33,923 bases of DNA from an uncultured Acetatifactor sp. (GCA_947625675.1 CANQPH010000033.1:1-33923), one strand, 5' to 3'; numbered from the stretch's first letter, positions 22,967 through 30,875 are shown. Numbers and translations are program-made. Notes: generated by a model not told the origin, from the letters alone.

Positions 22967-23893
22967 ATGAAACGGATGAAAAAAATAGTCTTCTCCCCTG
23001 CGGGAACGGTGATGATGTTTGCGGCGGCGGTGGTATTGCTGCTGGTCAGCTCCGTTGGTGGAGCCCGCGCGGCTCTTACCTATTATTCGGACACCTATCT
23101 GACGCAGCTGGAGATGTATGACATCGGCGTAAGCCTGCAGGAGAAGTGGGAGACGGGCGCTGACGGGGAAGAAGGTCCTCAATGGAAGGAAGTGTCCTGG
23201 AGATCTTATGATGAAGAGAGCCAGCGTTGGGACGAGGGGAGTATGGGGCTTTTGACGCAGCTGCTTCCTGACAGGGACGGGGATGGTCGGCCGGACGAAT
23301 CCTTCGTGATCGGCAGGAAGTATGACGAGGAACTGCGGGTCGCCAATAGGGGCACCATCAACGAATATGTGCGGGTGAGCATTTATAAATACTGGATGAA
23401 GCCCGTTTTGGATGCGGAAGGCAATGTGGCCCTGGATGGAGAGGGTCAGGAGATTTGGGAAAAGGTTCGCAGCGTTTCCCAGAAGGACGAGAACACTTCT
23501 CCGGACAACATCATCCTTGACCTGCTGTGCGACGCTACCGGAGTGGACAATGGCTGGATCCTGGATGAATCCGCCACCACGGAGGAACGAGTGGTGCTGT
23601 ATTACAACAAACTGCTCTACGCCCCCATGAATGCGGAGCAGGGAGACACTGTCACCCCCGCCTTCTGCAGCAAGATCCAGATCAGTCCCAATATCCTGTG
23701 GAAGGTGACGGAGACCAGGGAAGAGGCGGACGGCGGCAGGATCAATCTCATGACCACCTATGATTATGACGGTTACAAGTTCATGCTGGACGTGAAGGTG
23801 GATGCGGTGCAGGAACACAATGCGGAGGCGGCGGTCAAGAGCGCCTGGGGTCTGGATATCAACACGATAGGAGGGTTTGCAGATGAAGAGTAA
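22967..23893 (+). CDS. Secreted TasA/CalY-like protein
   Basis: A 308-residue protein. The N-terminal hydrophobic helix ends GGARAALTYYSDTYLTQLEM, again like a SipW-dependent signal peptide. Later, RVANRGTINEYVRVSIYKYW resembles the strand pair of TasA/camelysin proteins, in which an 'N-G-x-x-x-E-Y-V-R-V' stretch is followed by a Tyr-Trp. DRDGDGRPDES near residue 105 has the DxDxDGxxD pattern of calcium-binding TSP3-type loops. No C-terminal anchor is present. AAGGAGA lies before the ATG, 15 bases after the preceding stop. With the 22385 gene it forms a TasA-like pair inside a sortase locus. It could be a fibre subunit; confidence in the family is moderate. Confidence 0.84.
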   Translation: MKRMKKIVFSPAGTVMMFAAAVVLLLVSSVGGARAALTYYSDTYLTQLEMYDIGVSLQEKWETGADGEEGPQWKEVSWRSYDEESQRWDEGSMGLLTQLLPDRDGDGRPDESFVIGRKYDEELRVANRGTINEYVRVSIYKYWMKPVLDAEGNVALDGEGQEIWEKVRSVSQKDENTSPDNIILDLLCDATGVDNGWILDESATTEERVVLYYNKLLYAPMNAEQGDTVTPAFCSKIQISPNILWKVTETREEADGGRINLMTTYDYDGYKFMLDVKVDAVQEHNAEAAVKSAWGLDINTIGGFADEE

Positions 23894-24710
23894 GAGGAGA
23901 TGCGCAGCCCCCCTGTTCAAGATAAGAGGGGGAAGGTTTTGGACGGCCATGCTTCTTCTGACGGCGCTGCTGATGGCGTCCCCTCTGGGCGTCCGGGCGG
24001 AGACATATTATGGCAGCGATGACTGGGGCGTGACCTTTACGGCGGATAACGAGCTGGAAAGCAATTTTGATAAAAACAGTTTCAGCGACGTGATTTCCGG
24101 CATGCAGCCGGGGGATAATGTCATCATTACCTTGAAACTAAAAAATTCCAACGAGAAAACTACCAATTGGTACATGACCAACGAAGTGCTGAACTCCCTG
24201 GAGGACAGTGTGAGCAGCGCCTCTGGCGGCGCTTATACATACATTTTGACCTATCAGGGAGCGGATCCGGAAGCGGCCCCGACGGTGCTTTTTAGCAGCG
24301 ATACCGTGGGCGGCGAGGGAGACAACGAGGGAGGCGAGGGCCTGCATGAGGCCACCAACGCCCTGGAAGAGGAGTTCCTTTTCCTGGATACCCTCTACTC
24401 CGGTCAGACCGGGACGGTCACGTTGGAAATCGCCCTGGACGGCGAGACCCAGGGAAACGGCTATCAGGATACCCTGGCCAACCTGGCCATGAACTTTGCG
24501 GTGGAACCTTTGGAGGAGAACCGGAATCCGCAGGAGCCGTCTCAGCCCGGGGAACCCGGTCAGCCCGTTTCGCCGTCGCTGCAGTTGGTGAAGACCGGGG
24601 ACGACAGTCTTCCGATCGCGCTGTTGCTGCTCATGGCGGCGGGCGGTGCGGTTCTGATGGGTCTTTCCATTCATGGCATGCGGCGAAACCGCAGAATGAA
24701 AAGGGGGTAG
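23883..24710 (+). CDS. Surface protein with non-standard LVKTG sorting signal
   Basis: A 275-residue protein with a signal peptide (cleavage near GVRAET). The body carries a beta-sandwich pattern (WGVTFTADNELESNF, then SGMQPGDNVIITLKLKN and WYMTNEVLNSLED) that I have seen in Lachnospiraceae surface loci. A Pro/Gln/Gly linker (QEPSQPGEPGQPVSPS) leads to LQLVKTGDDS, a hydrophobic helix and RRNRRMKRG. This has the layout of a sortase signal, but valine replaces the proline of LPxTG, so a different sortase or simple membrane retention is possible. The gene overlaps the previous one by 11 bases. ATG 23883 is preceded by AGGAGGG at good spacing. It probably anchors or starts the TasA-like fibres; that is inference. 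Confidence 0.84.
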   Translation: MKSKRRCAAPLFKIRGGRFWTAMLLLTALLMASPLGVRAETYYGSDDWGVTFTADNELESNFDKNSFSDVISGMQPGDNVIITLKLKNSNEKTTNWYMTNEVLNSLEDSVSSASGGAYTYILTYQGADPEAAPTVLFSSDTVGGEGDNEGGEGLHEATNALEEEFLFLDTLYSGQTGTVTLEIALDGETQGNGYQDTLANLAMNFAVEPLEENRNPQEPSQPGEPGQPVSPSLQLVKTGDDSLPIALLLLMAAGGAVLMGLSIHGMRRNRRMKRG

Positions 24711-24714
24711 CGGG

Positions 24715-25785
24715 ATGAAACTCTTAAGACGGAAGGGGAAGCTTTTAATCCTGGGGTTGACGATTTGTCTGGCCTTTTCCATCCGGTTCCCTTCATTTGC
24801 CAGGGATTATACTTACACCGTGCGCCTCCTGGCGGGCAACCAGGGAACCTTTGAAGAAGGGGCCGAGAACAGGCTGGTGGTGCTGGACGGGAGCGAAAAC
24901 GGCAGACCGAGGGCCGTCAATGACGGCAGCGGGGACTGTGTGAAGGTGGAACGCTCGGAAGACGGATCCGCCCTGATCCTTTCCAACTTAACCAGCGGGA
25001 ACAGGGTGAACTTTAGCAATGATCTGGTGACTCTGAAGGATAACAGCAAATATTATGTAAAGGGAATAAAGGAAAGCGGAAAAGACAATAACACGGCCGG
25101 AATGGCATCCATTGCAGTGGATTCGGATCAGGATTACGTGGTGGGCTACGGCATCCTGGGAGATGCGGTTTCCTACTATGTCAGTTATCAGGATGAGGCC
25201 GGCAATCAGCTGCACGAGATGGGCGGTCCCTTCTATGCCAACCTGGGGGATCGGATCATAGTTGGCTTCATCTATATTGAGGGCTATCAGCCCAGAGCCT
25301 ACAACGTGGGCGTCACTCTGACGCAGGATGGACAGGTGATTCCCTTCGAGTACGTCAGGAATCCTGAGCCGGCATCGCCGGCCCCTGGCGAAACGTTCCC
25401 GGCGGGTGAAGAAGGCGGTCCCGGCGAGGCCGGAGGTCCTGGCGAAGCCGGCGGAACCAATTTTGATGCTCTGGAAGGGGGAGGCGCCGCACAGGGTCCT
25501 GATGAAGCCGTCCCGGGCCCCGGAGGAGACGAAGAGGAAAATATTGATGACCAGAACACGCCTCTGGAGGACGGCCCTCAGGAATTCCTGGATCTGGATG
25601 ATCCGGACGTTCCCCTGGCCGATATGAACGGCGGAGAAGAAGGGACGCTTCCCTTAATCGGATTGGACGCCCTGCAGATTCCTCTGGCGGGAAGGATCGC
25701 TTTGGGCGGATGTGTGCTCGCCTTGGTGGTTCTGGCCCTGTGGTATTTCCTGATGGCCAGAAAAAAGCGTGAGAAAGATGAGTAA
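24715..25785 (+). CDS. Membrane-anchored MucBP-like surface protein
   Basis: A 356-residue protein. The signal peptide ends near PSFARDYT. The extracellular part has a beta-rich domain to about residue 140 and then YYVSYQDEAGNQLHEMGGPF to about 205, which resembles a MucBP or Flg_new-like repeat. A long acidic Gly/Pro/Glu linker (about 220-310, with GGPGEAGGPGEAGG) reaches a C-terminal membrane helix and ARKKREKDE. There is no LPxTG, so it is held by the membrane helix itself. It starts 4 bases after the previous stop and overlaps the next gene by 8 bases, so translation is coupled. Likely a base or docking protein for the fibre; that is inference. Confidence 0.83.
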   Translation: MKLLRRKGKLLILGLTICLAFSIRFPSFARDYTYTVRLLAGNQGTFEEGAENRLVVLDGSENGRPRAVNDGSGDCVKVERSEDGSALILSNLTSGNRVNFSNDLVTLKDNSKYYVKGIKESGKDNNTAGMASIAVDSDQDYVVGYGILGDAVSYYVSYQDEAGNQLHEMGGPFYANLGDRIIVGFIYIEGYQPRAYNVGVTLTQDGQVIPFEYVRNPEPASPAPGETFPAGEEGGPGEAGGPGEAGGTNFDALEGGGAAQGPDEAVPGPGGDEEENIDDQNTPLEDGPQEFLDLDDPDVPLADMNGGEEGTLPLIGLDALQIPLAGRIALGGCVLALVVLALWYFLMARKKREKDE

Positions 25786-26329
25786 TGATCCGCAGGGCCC
25801 GGGCCGGGCGCTTCGCCTGGTCTCCGGCCTTTGCAGCATGGCGGGAACCCTCATTTTGGCGGCCGTCCTGCTCTCCTGTCTGCCCGTGACGGTTCCGCGT
25901 CTTTTGGGGTATGCGGTCTACAACGTGGTGAGCGGAAGCATGGAGCCCGAAATCCCGGTGGGAAGCATTGCTTTCGTGAAAGAGGCGCCCCCGGAAGAAA
26001 TTCGGGAAGGAGACGTGATCGCATTCTATCGGGAGGATTCCACGGTGATACATCGGGTGACGGACGTTTCCCCGGAGCGCAGGGAATTCATCACCAAGGG
26101 CGATGCCAACGCCGGGGAGGATTTTGACGCGGTGCCTTATGACGCCGTGATCGGCCGGGTGGAGCGTCATTTTCCCGGAATCGGTCAGGTCATGGTTTTG
26201 TATACCAGCGGGATTGGGAAGATAAGCCTGATTTGTTTTGCCGCCTGCGGCGTGGCTCTGAATCTGCTGGCCAATCAGATCAGGAGCGGCCGGAAGGAGA
26301 GCGCAGGATCCGGCGGAAAAAATACGTAA
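25778..26329 (+). CDS. sipW: Signal peptidase I, Ser-His (SipW/ER) type
   Basis: A membrane signal peptidase of 183 residues. Catalytic S54 lies in VSGSMEPEIPVG. The position of the usual lysine is H92 in VIHRV, and TKGDAN (D109) follows. This set is the hallmark of SipW, archaeal and eukaryotic ER peptidases and differs from the lysine-type enzyme at 11477. Membrane helices lie at about 18-48 and 150-170. In Bacillus, SipW processes TasA and its partner; here the TasA-like genes at 22385 and 22967 are the natural substrates. ATG 25778 lies inside the end of the upstream gene; its ribosome site is weak (GAGAAAG), which fits coupled translation. The symbol denotes the type, not proven orthology. 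Confidence 0.92.
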   Translation: MSNDPQGPGRALRLVSGLCSMAGTLILAAVLLSCLPVTVPRLLGYAVYNVVSGSMEPEIPVGSIAFVKEAPPEEIREGDVIAFYREDSTVIHRVTDVSPERREFITKGDANAGEDFDAVPYDAVIGRVERHFPGIGQVMVLYTSGIGKISLICFAACGVALNLLANQIRSGRKESAGSGGKNT

Positions 26330-26348
26330 TTGAATGCGGAGAGACGAA

Positions 26349-27572
26349 ATGCAAAGTGGTTCCGATTACGATACTTTACAGGTCAAGACGTTCGGCGGAT
26401 TTTCGCTGACTTATCAGGGGAAATCCCTGATGGGAGGCACGAAAACCGGAGAATCGCAATTCATTTATCTGATGCAGGTGCTTCTTCACAATCGCGGACA
26501 GGGGATCGCCCGGGAGCGTATGGAAGAGCTTTTGTTTGAGAACAGGGACATAGAAGATGTTCACCACGCCCTTAGGAGCGTGATCTATAATGCCAAGAGG
26601 AAGCTGCGGCAGGCCGGGCTTCCGGAGGTGAATTATATCGAGATGCGGAAGGGCGCCGTATATTGGACGGATCAGATACCGGTAAGCGAGGATGCGGAGG
26701 TTTTTGAAAGGCTGTTCAATGCGGCGGAAAAGGAAGAAGACGGGGAAAGGCGCCTGGAACTGTACGGGGAGGCGATTCGTTGTTATCAGGGAGAGTTTCT
26801 TCCGACTCAGGGCGGCATCATCTGGGTGGCCCAGGAGGCCAAGCGATACCGGAGTATTTTCTGTGCCTGTATTGAAAATTCCATGCCGCTGTTGCGTCTG
26901 TATCAGGATTTCGCCGGTATGGAGGAAATGGGCCGTTATGCGCTGAAGATCCAGCCCTTGTCGGATTGGGAAACGGTGGTGATGGAAGCCCTGGTTTCCC
27001 AGGGCCGTTACCGGGAAGCGCAGCGGTTCTATGATGACACGGTGGATTTTTATTCCCGGGAACAAGGCCTTCGGCCCTCGCAGAGGCTGAGTGATCTTTT
27101 GAGCAGACTGGGGTCGCAGATGCTGCATCAATATGCCACTTTGGATGAGATCCAGGCGGCGTTGGCGGAAGGAGAAGGCGAACTGGCGAAGGGCGGATAC
27201 CTGTGTCCCTATCCGGTGTTCCAGGGAATCTATCGAGTGGTCGAAAGGCTGATGGAGCGAGGCGGACAATCGGTGTACCTGATGCTTTGCACGGTGGTGG
27301 ACAGCAAGGGAAATCCCATGAGGGAGGGCCCAATTTTGGACGAGCTTTCTCCGAGACTTGAAGAGGCGGTTCGGGCCTCCACACGGCGGAGCGACGTTCT
27401 GTGTCGGTATGGAAAGGGACAATACCTGGTATTGCTTGTGAATATTGTCCGGGAAAATTGCAAGATCATACAGAAAAGGATCAATCAGCATTTTATCGTG
27501 GGACGCCAGCGGATCGGAGTGCAGTATTATGTAAACAGTGTGATAAGTTCTCCGGTGGGCCACAGGGCATAA
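26349..27572 (+). CDS. BTAD-family transcriptional regulator with degenerate GGDEF-like end
   Basis: A cytoplasmic protein of about 407 residues. Residues about 8-95 (VKTFGGFSLTYQGKSL to LRSVIYNAKRKLRQAGL) form the winged-helix domain of SARP/AfsR-like activators, followed by a bacterial transcriptional activator (TPR-like) domain to about 240 (LYGEAIRCYQGEFLP, YDDTVDFYSREQGLRPS). The C-terminal 130 residues end in RRSDVLCRYGKGQYLVLL, which aligns by eye to the RxGGDEFxxLL region of diguanylate cyclases but lacks GGDEF, so it is probably a sensor and not an enzyme. ATG 26349 is preceded by GGAG; an ATG at 26334 has none. As the only regulator in the locus it probably controls it. Confidence 0.9.
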   Translation: MQSGSDYDTLQVKTFGGFSLTYQGKSLMGGTKTGESQFIYLMQVLLHNRGQGIARERMEELLFENRDIEDVHHALRSVIYNAKRKLRQAGLPEVNYIEMRKGAVYWTDQIPVSEDAEVFERLFNAAEKEEDGERRLELYGEAIRCYQGEFLPTQGGIIWVAQEAKRYRSIFCACIENSMPLLRLYQDFAGMEEMGRYALKIQPLSDWETVVMEALVSQGRYREAQRFYDDTVDFYSREQGLRPSQRLSDLLSRLGSQMLHQYATLDEIQAALAEGEGELAKGGYLCPYPVFQGIYRVVERLMERGGQSVYLMLCTVVDSKGNPMREGPILDELSPRLEEAVRASTRRSDVLCRYGKGQYLVLLVNIVRENCKIIQKRINQHFIVGRQRIGVQYYVNSVISSPVGHRA

Positions 27573-27622
27573 GGGGAACAAAGCGGTTTTGGGGGCCGCA
27601 AGAATAGTTAGGAGGGATTGGC

Positions 27623-28111
27623 ATGGAGAAATCCCAATGGTATATCGGTACGCCGAATGGGGTGGTTCTATGCGTGGAGAAAATCATTAATGGCCGAATG
27701 ACGGGAAGCTTTTATCATGCATACAGCGAGGAGGGGGAGCCATTTGTCAGTGCGGATGACCTGCTCTTTAAATTAGCGCACTTCTTTGATGCGCTGCATT
27801 TCCCATACCCTACGACGAGTAGTCGTTCTTTTCAATTACCCAAGGAACCAAAAAACCAAGAACAGGACAAGGTGAAAATTATGAGTGATGACAATCTTTT
27901 GAGGAAGCATGGAGATTTGGGAACCTTTATTATCCGGGTCCAGCATCGCCAGAACAATAGCTGGCAGGGACGGATTACCTGGATGGAGAAAAACAAGACG
28001 ATTTATTTCCGTTCGATTTGGGAGATGATCAAGCTGATCGCCAGCGCCTTGGACACCGTAAGCGTGCAGGAAGGCGGGGAAAGGGAGCAGTCGTGGGATG
28101 ACGCTGAATAG
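27623..28111 (+). CDS. Small conserved-looking unknown protein closing the surface-fibre locus
   Basis: A 162-residue protein without signal peptide or membrane segment. The N-terminal part contains GFYH-like and FDALHFPYPTT stretches; the C-terminal half, GTFIIRVQHRQNNSWQGR followed by ITWMEKNKTIYFRSIWEMIKLI, is compact and looks like a conserved module that I recall from other Lachnospiraceae hypothetical proteins, without a known function. GGAGGG precedes the ATG. It follows the regulator by 50 bases and ends before a strong terminator, so it is the last gene of the unit. The intracellular location suggests a regulatory role with the BTAD protein; that is inference. Confidence 0.82.
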   Translation: MEKSQWYIGTPNGVVLCVEKIINGRMTGSFYHAYSEEGEPFVSADDLLFKLAHFFDALHFPYPTTSSRSFQLPKEPKNQEQDKVKIMSDDNLLRKHGDLGTFIIRVQHRQNNSWQGRITWMEKNKTIYFRSIWEMIKLIASALDTVSVQEGGEREQSWDDAE

Positions 28112-28119
28112 TCCTCTGA

Positions 28120-28151
28120 AATTAAAATGATTTGTAATTAAAATGATTCTA
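28120..28151. repeat. Two 16-base tandem repeats after the last gene of the locus
   Basis: AATTAAAATGATTTGT at 28120-28135 and AATTAAAATGATTCTA at 28136-28151, beginning 9 bases after the stop codon of the 27623 gene and ending just before the terminator. Confidence 0.8.
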
Positions 28152-28158
28152 AAAAGAG

Positions 28159-28197
28159 AACCAGGCATGTCCGCCAAAAGGGATATGCCTGGTTTTT
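28159..28197. terminator. Bidirectional terminator between the surface-fibre locus and the GH2 gene
   Basis: A 14-bp stem (28159-28172 with 28181-28194, one G-T pair) is followed by TTTTT on the plus strand. The minus strand reads CTCTTTTT after the hairpin, so it can stop both the pilus-locus transcript and the converging GH2 transcript. Confidence 0.9.
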
Positions 28198-28213
28198 GTA
28201 TCAAGTCTATGGC

Positions 28214-30613
28214 TTAGGCCTTCGCCGTGACCGAAGCCTCCGCCTGCAGGGTGCCGTCCGACACGGTCAGTCGGATGGTGCCGGGGGCGTCCGCCCGGAC
28301 GATGGCCAGCGCCCGGCCCTGGTAAGTGGTGAAGGATCCCACATCATAGTTCTCTTCCGTGCAGGGATTGGCGGAGCCGAAGGCCAGCAGGGTTCCCCCC
28401 GTCACGGCGGCGGTGAGCTTCCGGTCGGCGGCGGATTCCACCACGCCGTTTTCTCCCTGGATGGAGACCGGGATATAGGCGATCCCGCCCACGGGGATGG
28501 TGTCGGTTTCCGGAACGGCGGACAGCTTCAGCTTTCCTGTGGCGCTCTTGAGCTCGCTGCGGCTGATCTCTTTGCCGGAAGCGTCATAGGCGACGGCGGT
28601 GAGGATGCCGGGTTCATATTTGGCCTTAAAGGTGGCCTTGCACTCTTTCAACTTTTTCTTGCCCAGGGAAACGCCGTTCAGCACCAGCTCCACGGAAGCA
28701 GCCCTGGCATAGACCTCGATCACTGCCTTGTTGCCGGTGCAGTCCTTCCAGGCCCAGCTTTCAATGGCGTTGGTGCCCCGCCATACGGACTTGGAGGGAC
28801 GGACGCCCGGATGGTTCACGGGCTGGACACCGATCACCGGCTTGTCAGTCAGCTCCCAGACCACGGAAGCGTAACGACAGGAAGCGTCGGGAGTGCCCAG
28901 GATGTCAATGACGCCTGCCCCGCCCAGGATCCAGGGATAAGGGCGGTTGAAGGGCATGCCGCCGGTATAGCTCCAACAGCCGATGCCGGCTTCGCCCAGG
29001 TAATCCCAGGCCGTCCACATGAAGTCCCCGATCAGGTAAGGATATTTTTTCACCATTTCCCAGTTCTTGTAAATATCCTGGGGGAAGGTCTCGGAACCGA
29101 AGAGAATCCTGTCAGGATGCTTGGCGCCTTCCATGGCATAACGGCCGCTGGCGTAGTTGTAGCCCGCAATGTCCAGGGCATCCAGACAAGGGCTGGTCAC
29201 CTGGTCCGCCTTGTCGGAGTTGGCGGATTTGTTCATGCCGCTGCCCATGAAGGAGGCGATGGTGTTGAACAGGAGGCTGGAATTCTTGCTCTCAGGCTTG
29301 CCGTTTTCCTGTCCCCCGGTTTTTCCTCCGGATTTCTTCTGGTTAGTTTTTTCCATAGGGTCACCATCCTGGTAAATGCCCTTTCCCTTGGAGGAGGTGT
29401 AGATGATCATCAGGTTGATGCCGCCGGTCACGGGCCGGGAAGGATCCAGCTTGTGGATCAGGTCCACGAAGGCCCTGGTCTGGGCTATGCCTTTTTCCTG
29501 GGCGGGTTCGCTGACCTCGTTGCCGATGGAATACAGGATCACGGAAGGATGGTTGTAATCCCGCTCCACCATGGCCCGGGTGTCCGCTTCCCACCAGGCT
29601 TCAAAATCATCGGCATAGTCGTATTTGGTCTTGTGCATGTACCACATGTCGAAGGTCTCGTCCATGAGGTAGACGCCGTATTTGTCGCAGGCGGCCACGA
29701 AGGCGTCGCTGGTGGGATTGTGGCTGGAGCGCAGGGCGTTGAAGCCGTTCTCCTTCAGGATGCGCACCCGGCGTTCCTCGCTTTCCTCGTAAGCGGCGGC
29801 CCCCAGGATGCCGTTGTCATGGTGGAAGCAGCCGCCCCGCAGCAGGGTGTTCTTGCCATTAACGAACAGACCCTTGGGGCTCCATTCGATCTTGCGGATG
29901 CCGAAGGACTCGGTGACTTCGTCGGACAGGACGCCGTCCGCAGTGAGGGTGACGTGACAAGTGTAGAGACTGGGCGTCTCATCGCTCCACAGCTTCGCCT
30001 GGGGGATTTCCAGTTCCAGGGAAGCGCCGAGGCCGGAAGCCACCTTTTTCCCATCGGGATCCAGGATGGTCACTGCGATTTCCCCGCTGCCCGTGACGGC
30101 GGTCTCCACCTTGATCCGGGCAGGCTTGTAGGAAAGGGTGGTGATGTGCACCCCCTGCCAGTCGATGTGGTTGGGATTTCCCACGATGACGCTGACGGGA
30201 CGGTAAATGCCGGAGCCGGAGTACCATCTGGAATTGGGAAGTTTGGAATTGTCCACCTTCACGGTGACGGTGTTTTCTCCGCCCATGTTCAGCAGTCCGT
30301 CCGCTTTTACTTCAAAAGGAACATAGCCGTAAGGGCGTTCTCCGGCCTTTTTGCCGTTGATGGACACCGTGGAATTCTTGTAGATGCCTTCGAAGCGGAG
30401 CCAGACCTCTTTCCCGGCCCACTCCGCAGGGGCGGTAAAGGTCTTTTCGTAAGTGTAGATCCCGCCGGGGAAATAGCCGTGGCCGCTGCCGCCGGGGGCG
30501 TCGGGAAGCCGTTTCTCGTGAATCATAGCGTCATGGGGCAGGGTGACGGGGGTTCCCGCCGCACTTCCTTCCTTATAAAACAACCAGTTGTCGTTAAAAC
30601 CGATTTTTTTCAA
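28214..30613 (-). CDS. Glycoside hydrolase family 2 protein (beta-galactosidase-like), TTG start
   Basis: An 800-residue cytoplasmic GH2 enzyme. The order is a sugar-binding jelly-roll (residues about 1-165), an immunoglobulin-like domain, the TIM barrel from about 265, then a DUF4982-like domain (ASVELVLNGVSLGKKKL) and a C-terminal Ig-like domain. Acid/base E366 is in SIGNEVSE and the nucleophile E508 in FGSETFP. Between them is a hydrophilic insert (about 430-470; KSGGKTGGQENGKPES), which makes the gap between the two glutamates longer than usual. The start is TTG at 30613: AAAGGAGG lies 8 bases before it on the minus strand, and the next ATG upstream lacks a site. The substrate is probably a beta-galactoside; beta-glucuronide or beta-mannoside cannot be excluded. 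Confidence 0.93.
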   Translation of the reverse strand: MKKIGFNDNWLFYKEGSAAGTPVTLPHDAMIHEKRLPDAPGGSGHGYFPGGIYTYEKTFTAPAEWAGKEVWLRFEGIYKNSTVSINGKKAGERPYGYVPFEVKADGLLNMGGENTVTVKVDNSKLPNSRWYSGSGIYRPVSVIVGNPNHIDWQGVHITTLSYKPARIKVETAVTGSGEIAVTILDPDGKKVASGLGASLELEIPQAKLWSDETPSLYTCHVTLTADGVLSDEVTESFGIRKIEWSPKGLFVNGKNTLLRGGCFHHDNGILGAAAYEESEERRVRILKENGFNALRSSHNPTSDAFVAACDKYGVYLMDETFDMWYMHKTKYDYADDFEAWWEADTRAMVERDYNHPSVILYSIGNEVSEPAQEKGIAQTRAFVDLIHKLDPSRPVTGGINLMIIYTSSKGKGIYQDGDPMEKTNQKKSGGKTGGQENGKPESKNSSLLFNTIASFMGSGMNKSANSDKADQVTSPCLDALDIAGYNYASGRYAMEGAKHPDRILFGSETFPQDIYKNWEMVKKYPYLIGDFMWTAWDYLGEAGIGCWSYTGGMPFNRPYPWILGGAGVIDILGTPDASCRYASVVWELTDKPVIGVQPVNHPGVRPSKSVWRGTNAIESWAWKDCTGNKAVIEVYARAASVELVLNGVSLGKKKLKECKATFKAKYEPGILTAVAYDASGKEISRSELKSATGKLKLSAVPETDTIPVGGIAYIPVSIQGENGVVESAADRKLTAAVTGGTLLAFGSANPCTEENYDVGSFTTYQGRALAIVRADAPGTIRLTVSDGTLQAEASVTAKA

Positions 30614-30707
30614 TGGGATTTCCTCCTTTTTGATAGTTGATGATTTCGATGTCTGACGATGTGGAACAGCCTGTATCATATGAGGCACAACCTATATTAT
30701 GTGAGAT

Positions 30708-30736
30708 ATTATAACAAACTTTCCCTCCTGGCGGAA
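30708..30736 (-). promoter_or_regulatory. Probable promoter of the GH2 gene
   Basis: On the minus strand TATAAT (30708-30713) is preceded by TGT, an extended -10. A weak TTCCGC (30731-30736) lies 17 bases further upstream. The leader to the TTG start is about 95 bases. Confidence 0.5.
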
Positions 30737-30804
30737 CAATCTATCTGCAAAAAATATCATGAATCTGCAATAAATCTTTTCGGAAATATTTTGGCAAAAA
30801 AGTA

Positions 30805-30832
30805 TTTTCATTGTCGGAAAAAGATGTATAAT
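30805..30832 (+). promoter_or_regulatory. Probable feoAB promoter
   Basis: TTTTCA (30805-30810), a 16-base spacer and TATAAT (30827-30832), 43 bases before the feoAB start. I see no convincing Fur or DtxR-type operator here. Confidence 0.5.
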
Positions 30833-30875
30833 AGGTATGGCTTGAATATGGATGATTTAAAGGAGCGCTGCAATC

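Noticed and set aside
28196..30640. 814-residue frame opposite the GH2 gene
   Set aside because: Antisense shadow: the GH2 motifs, ribosome site and catalytic residues prove the minus-strand gene; the plus-strand protein is His/Gly/Val-rich without domains.
30760..30875. Fur-type operator before feoAB
   Set aside because: AT-rich stretches are present, but no segment reads as a convincing GATAATnATTATC-like dyad.
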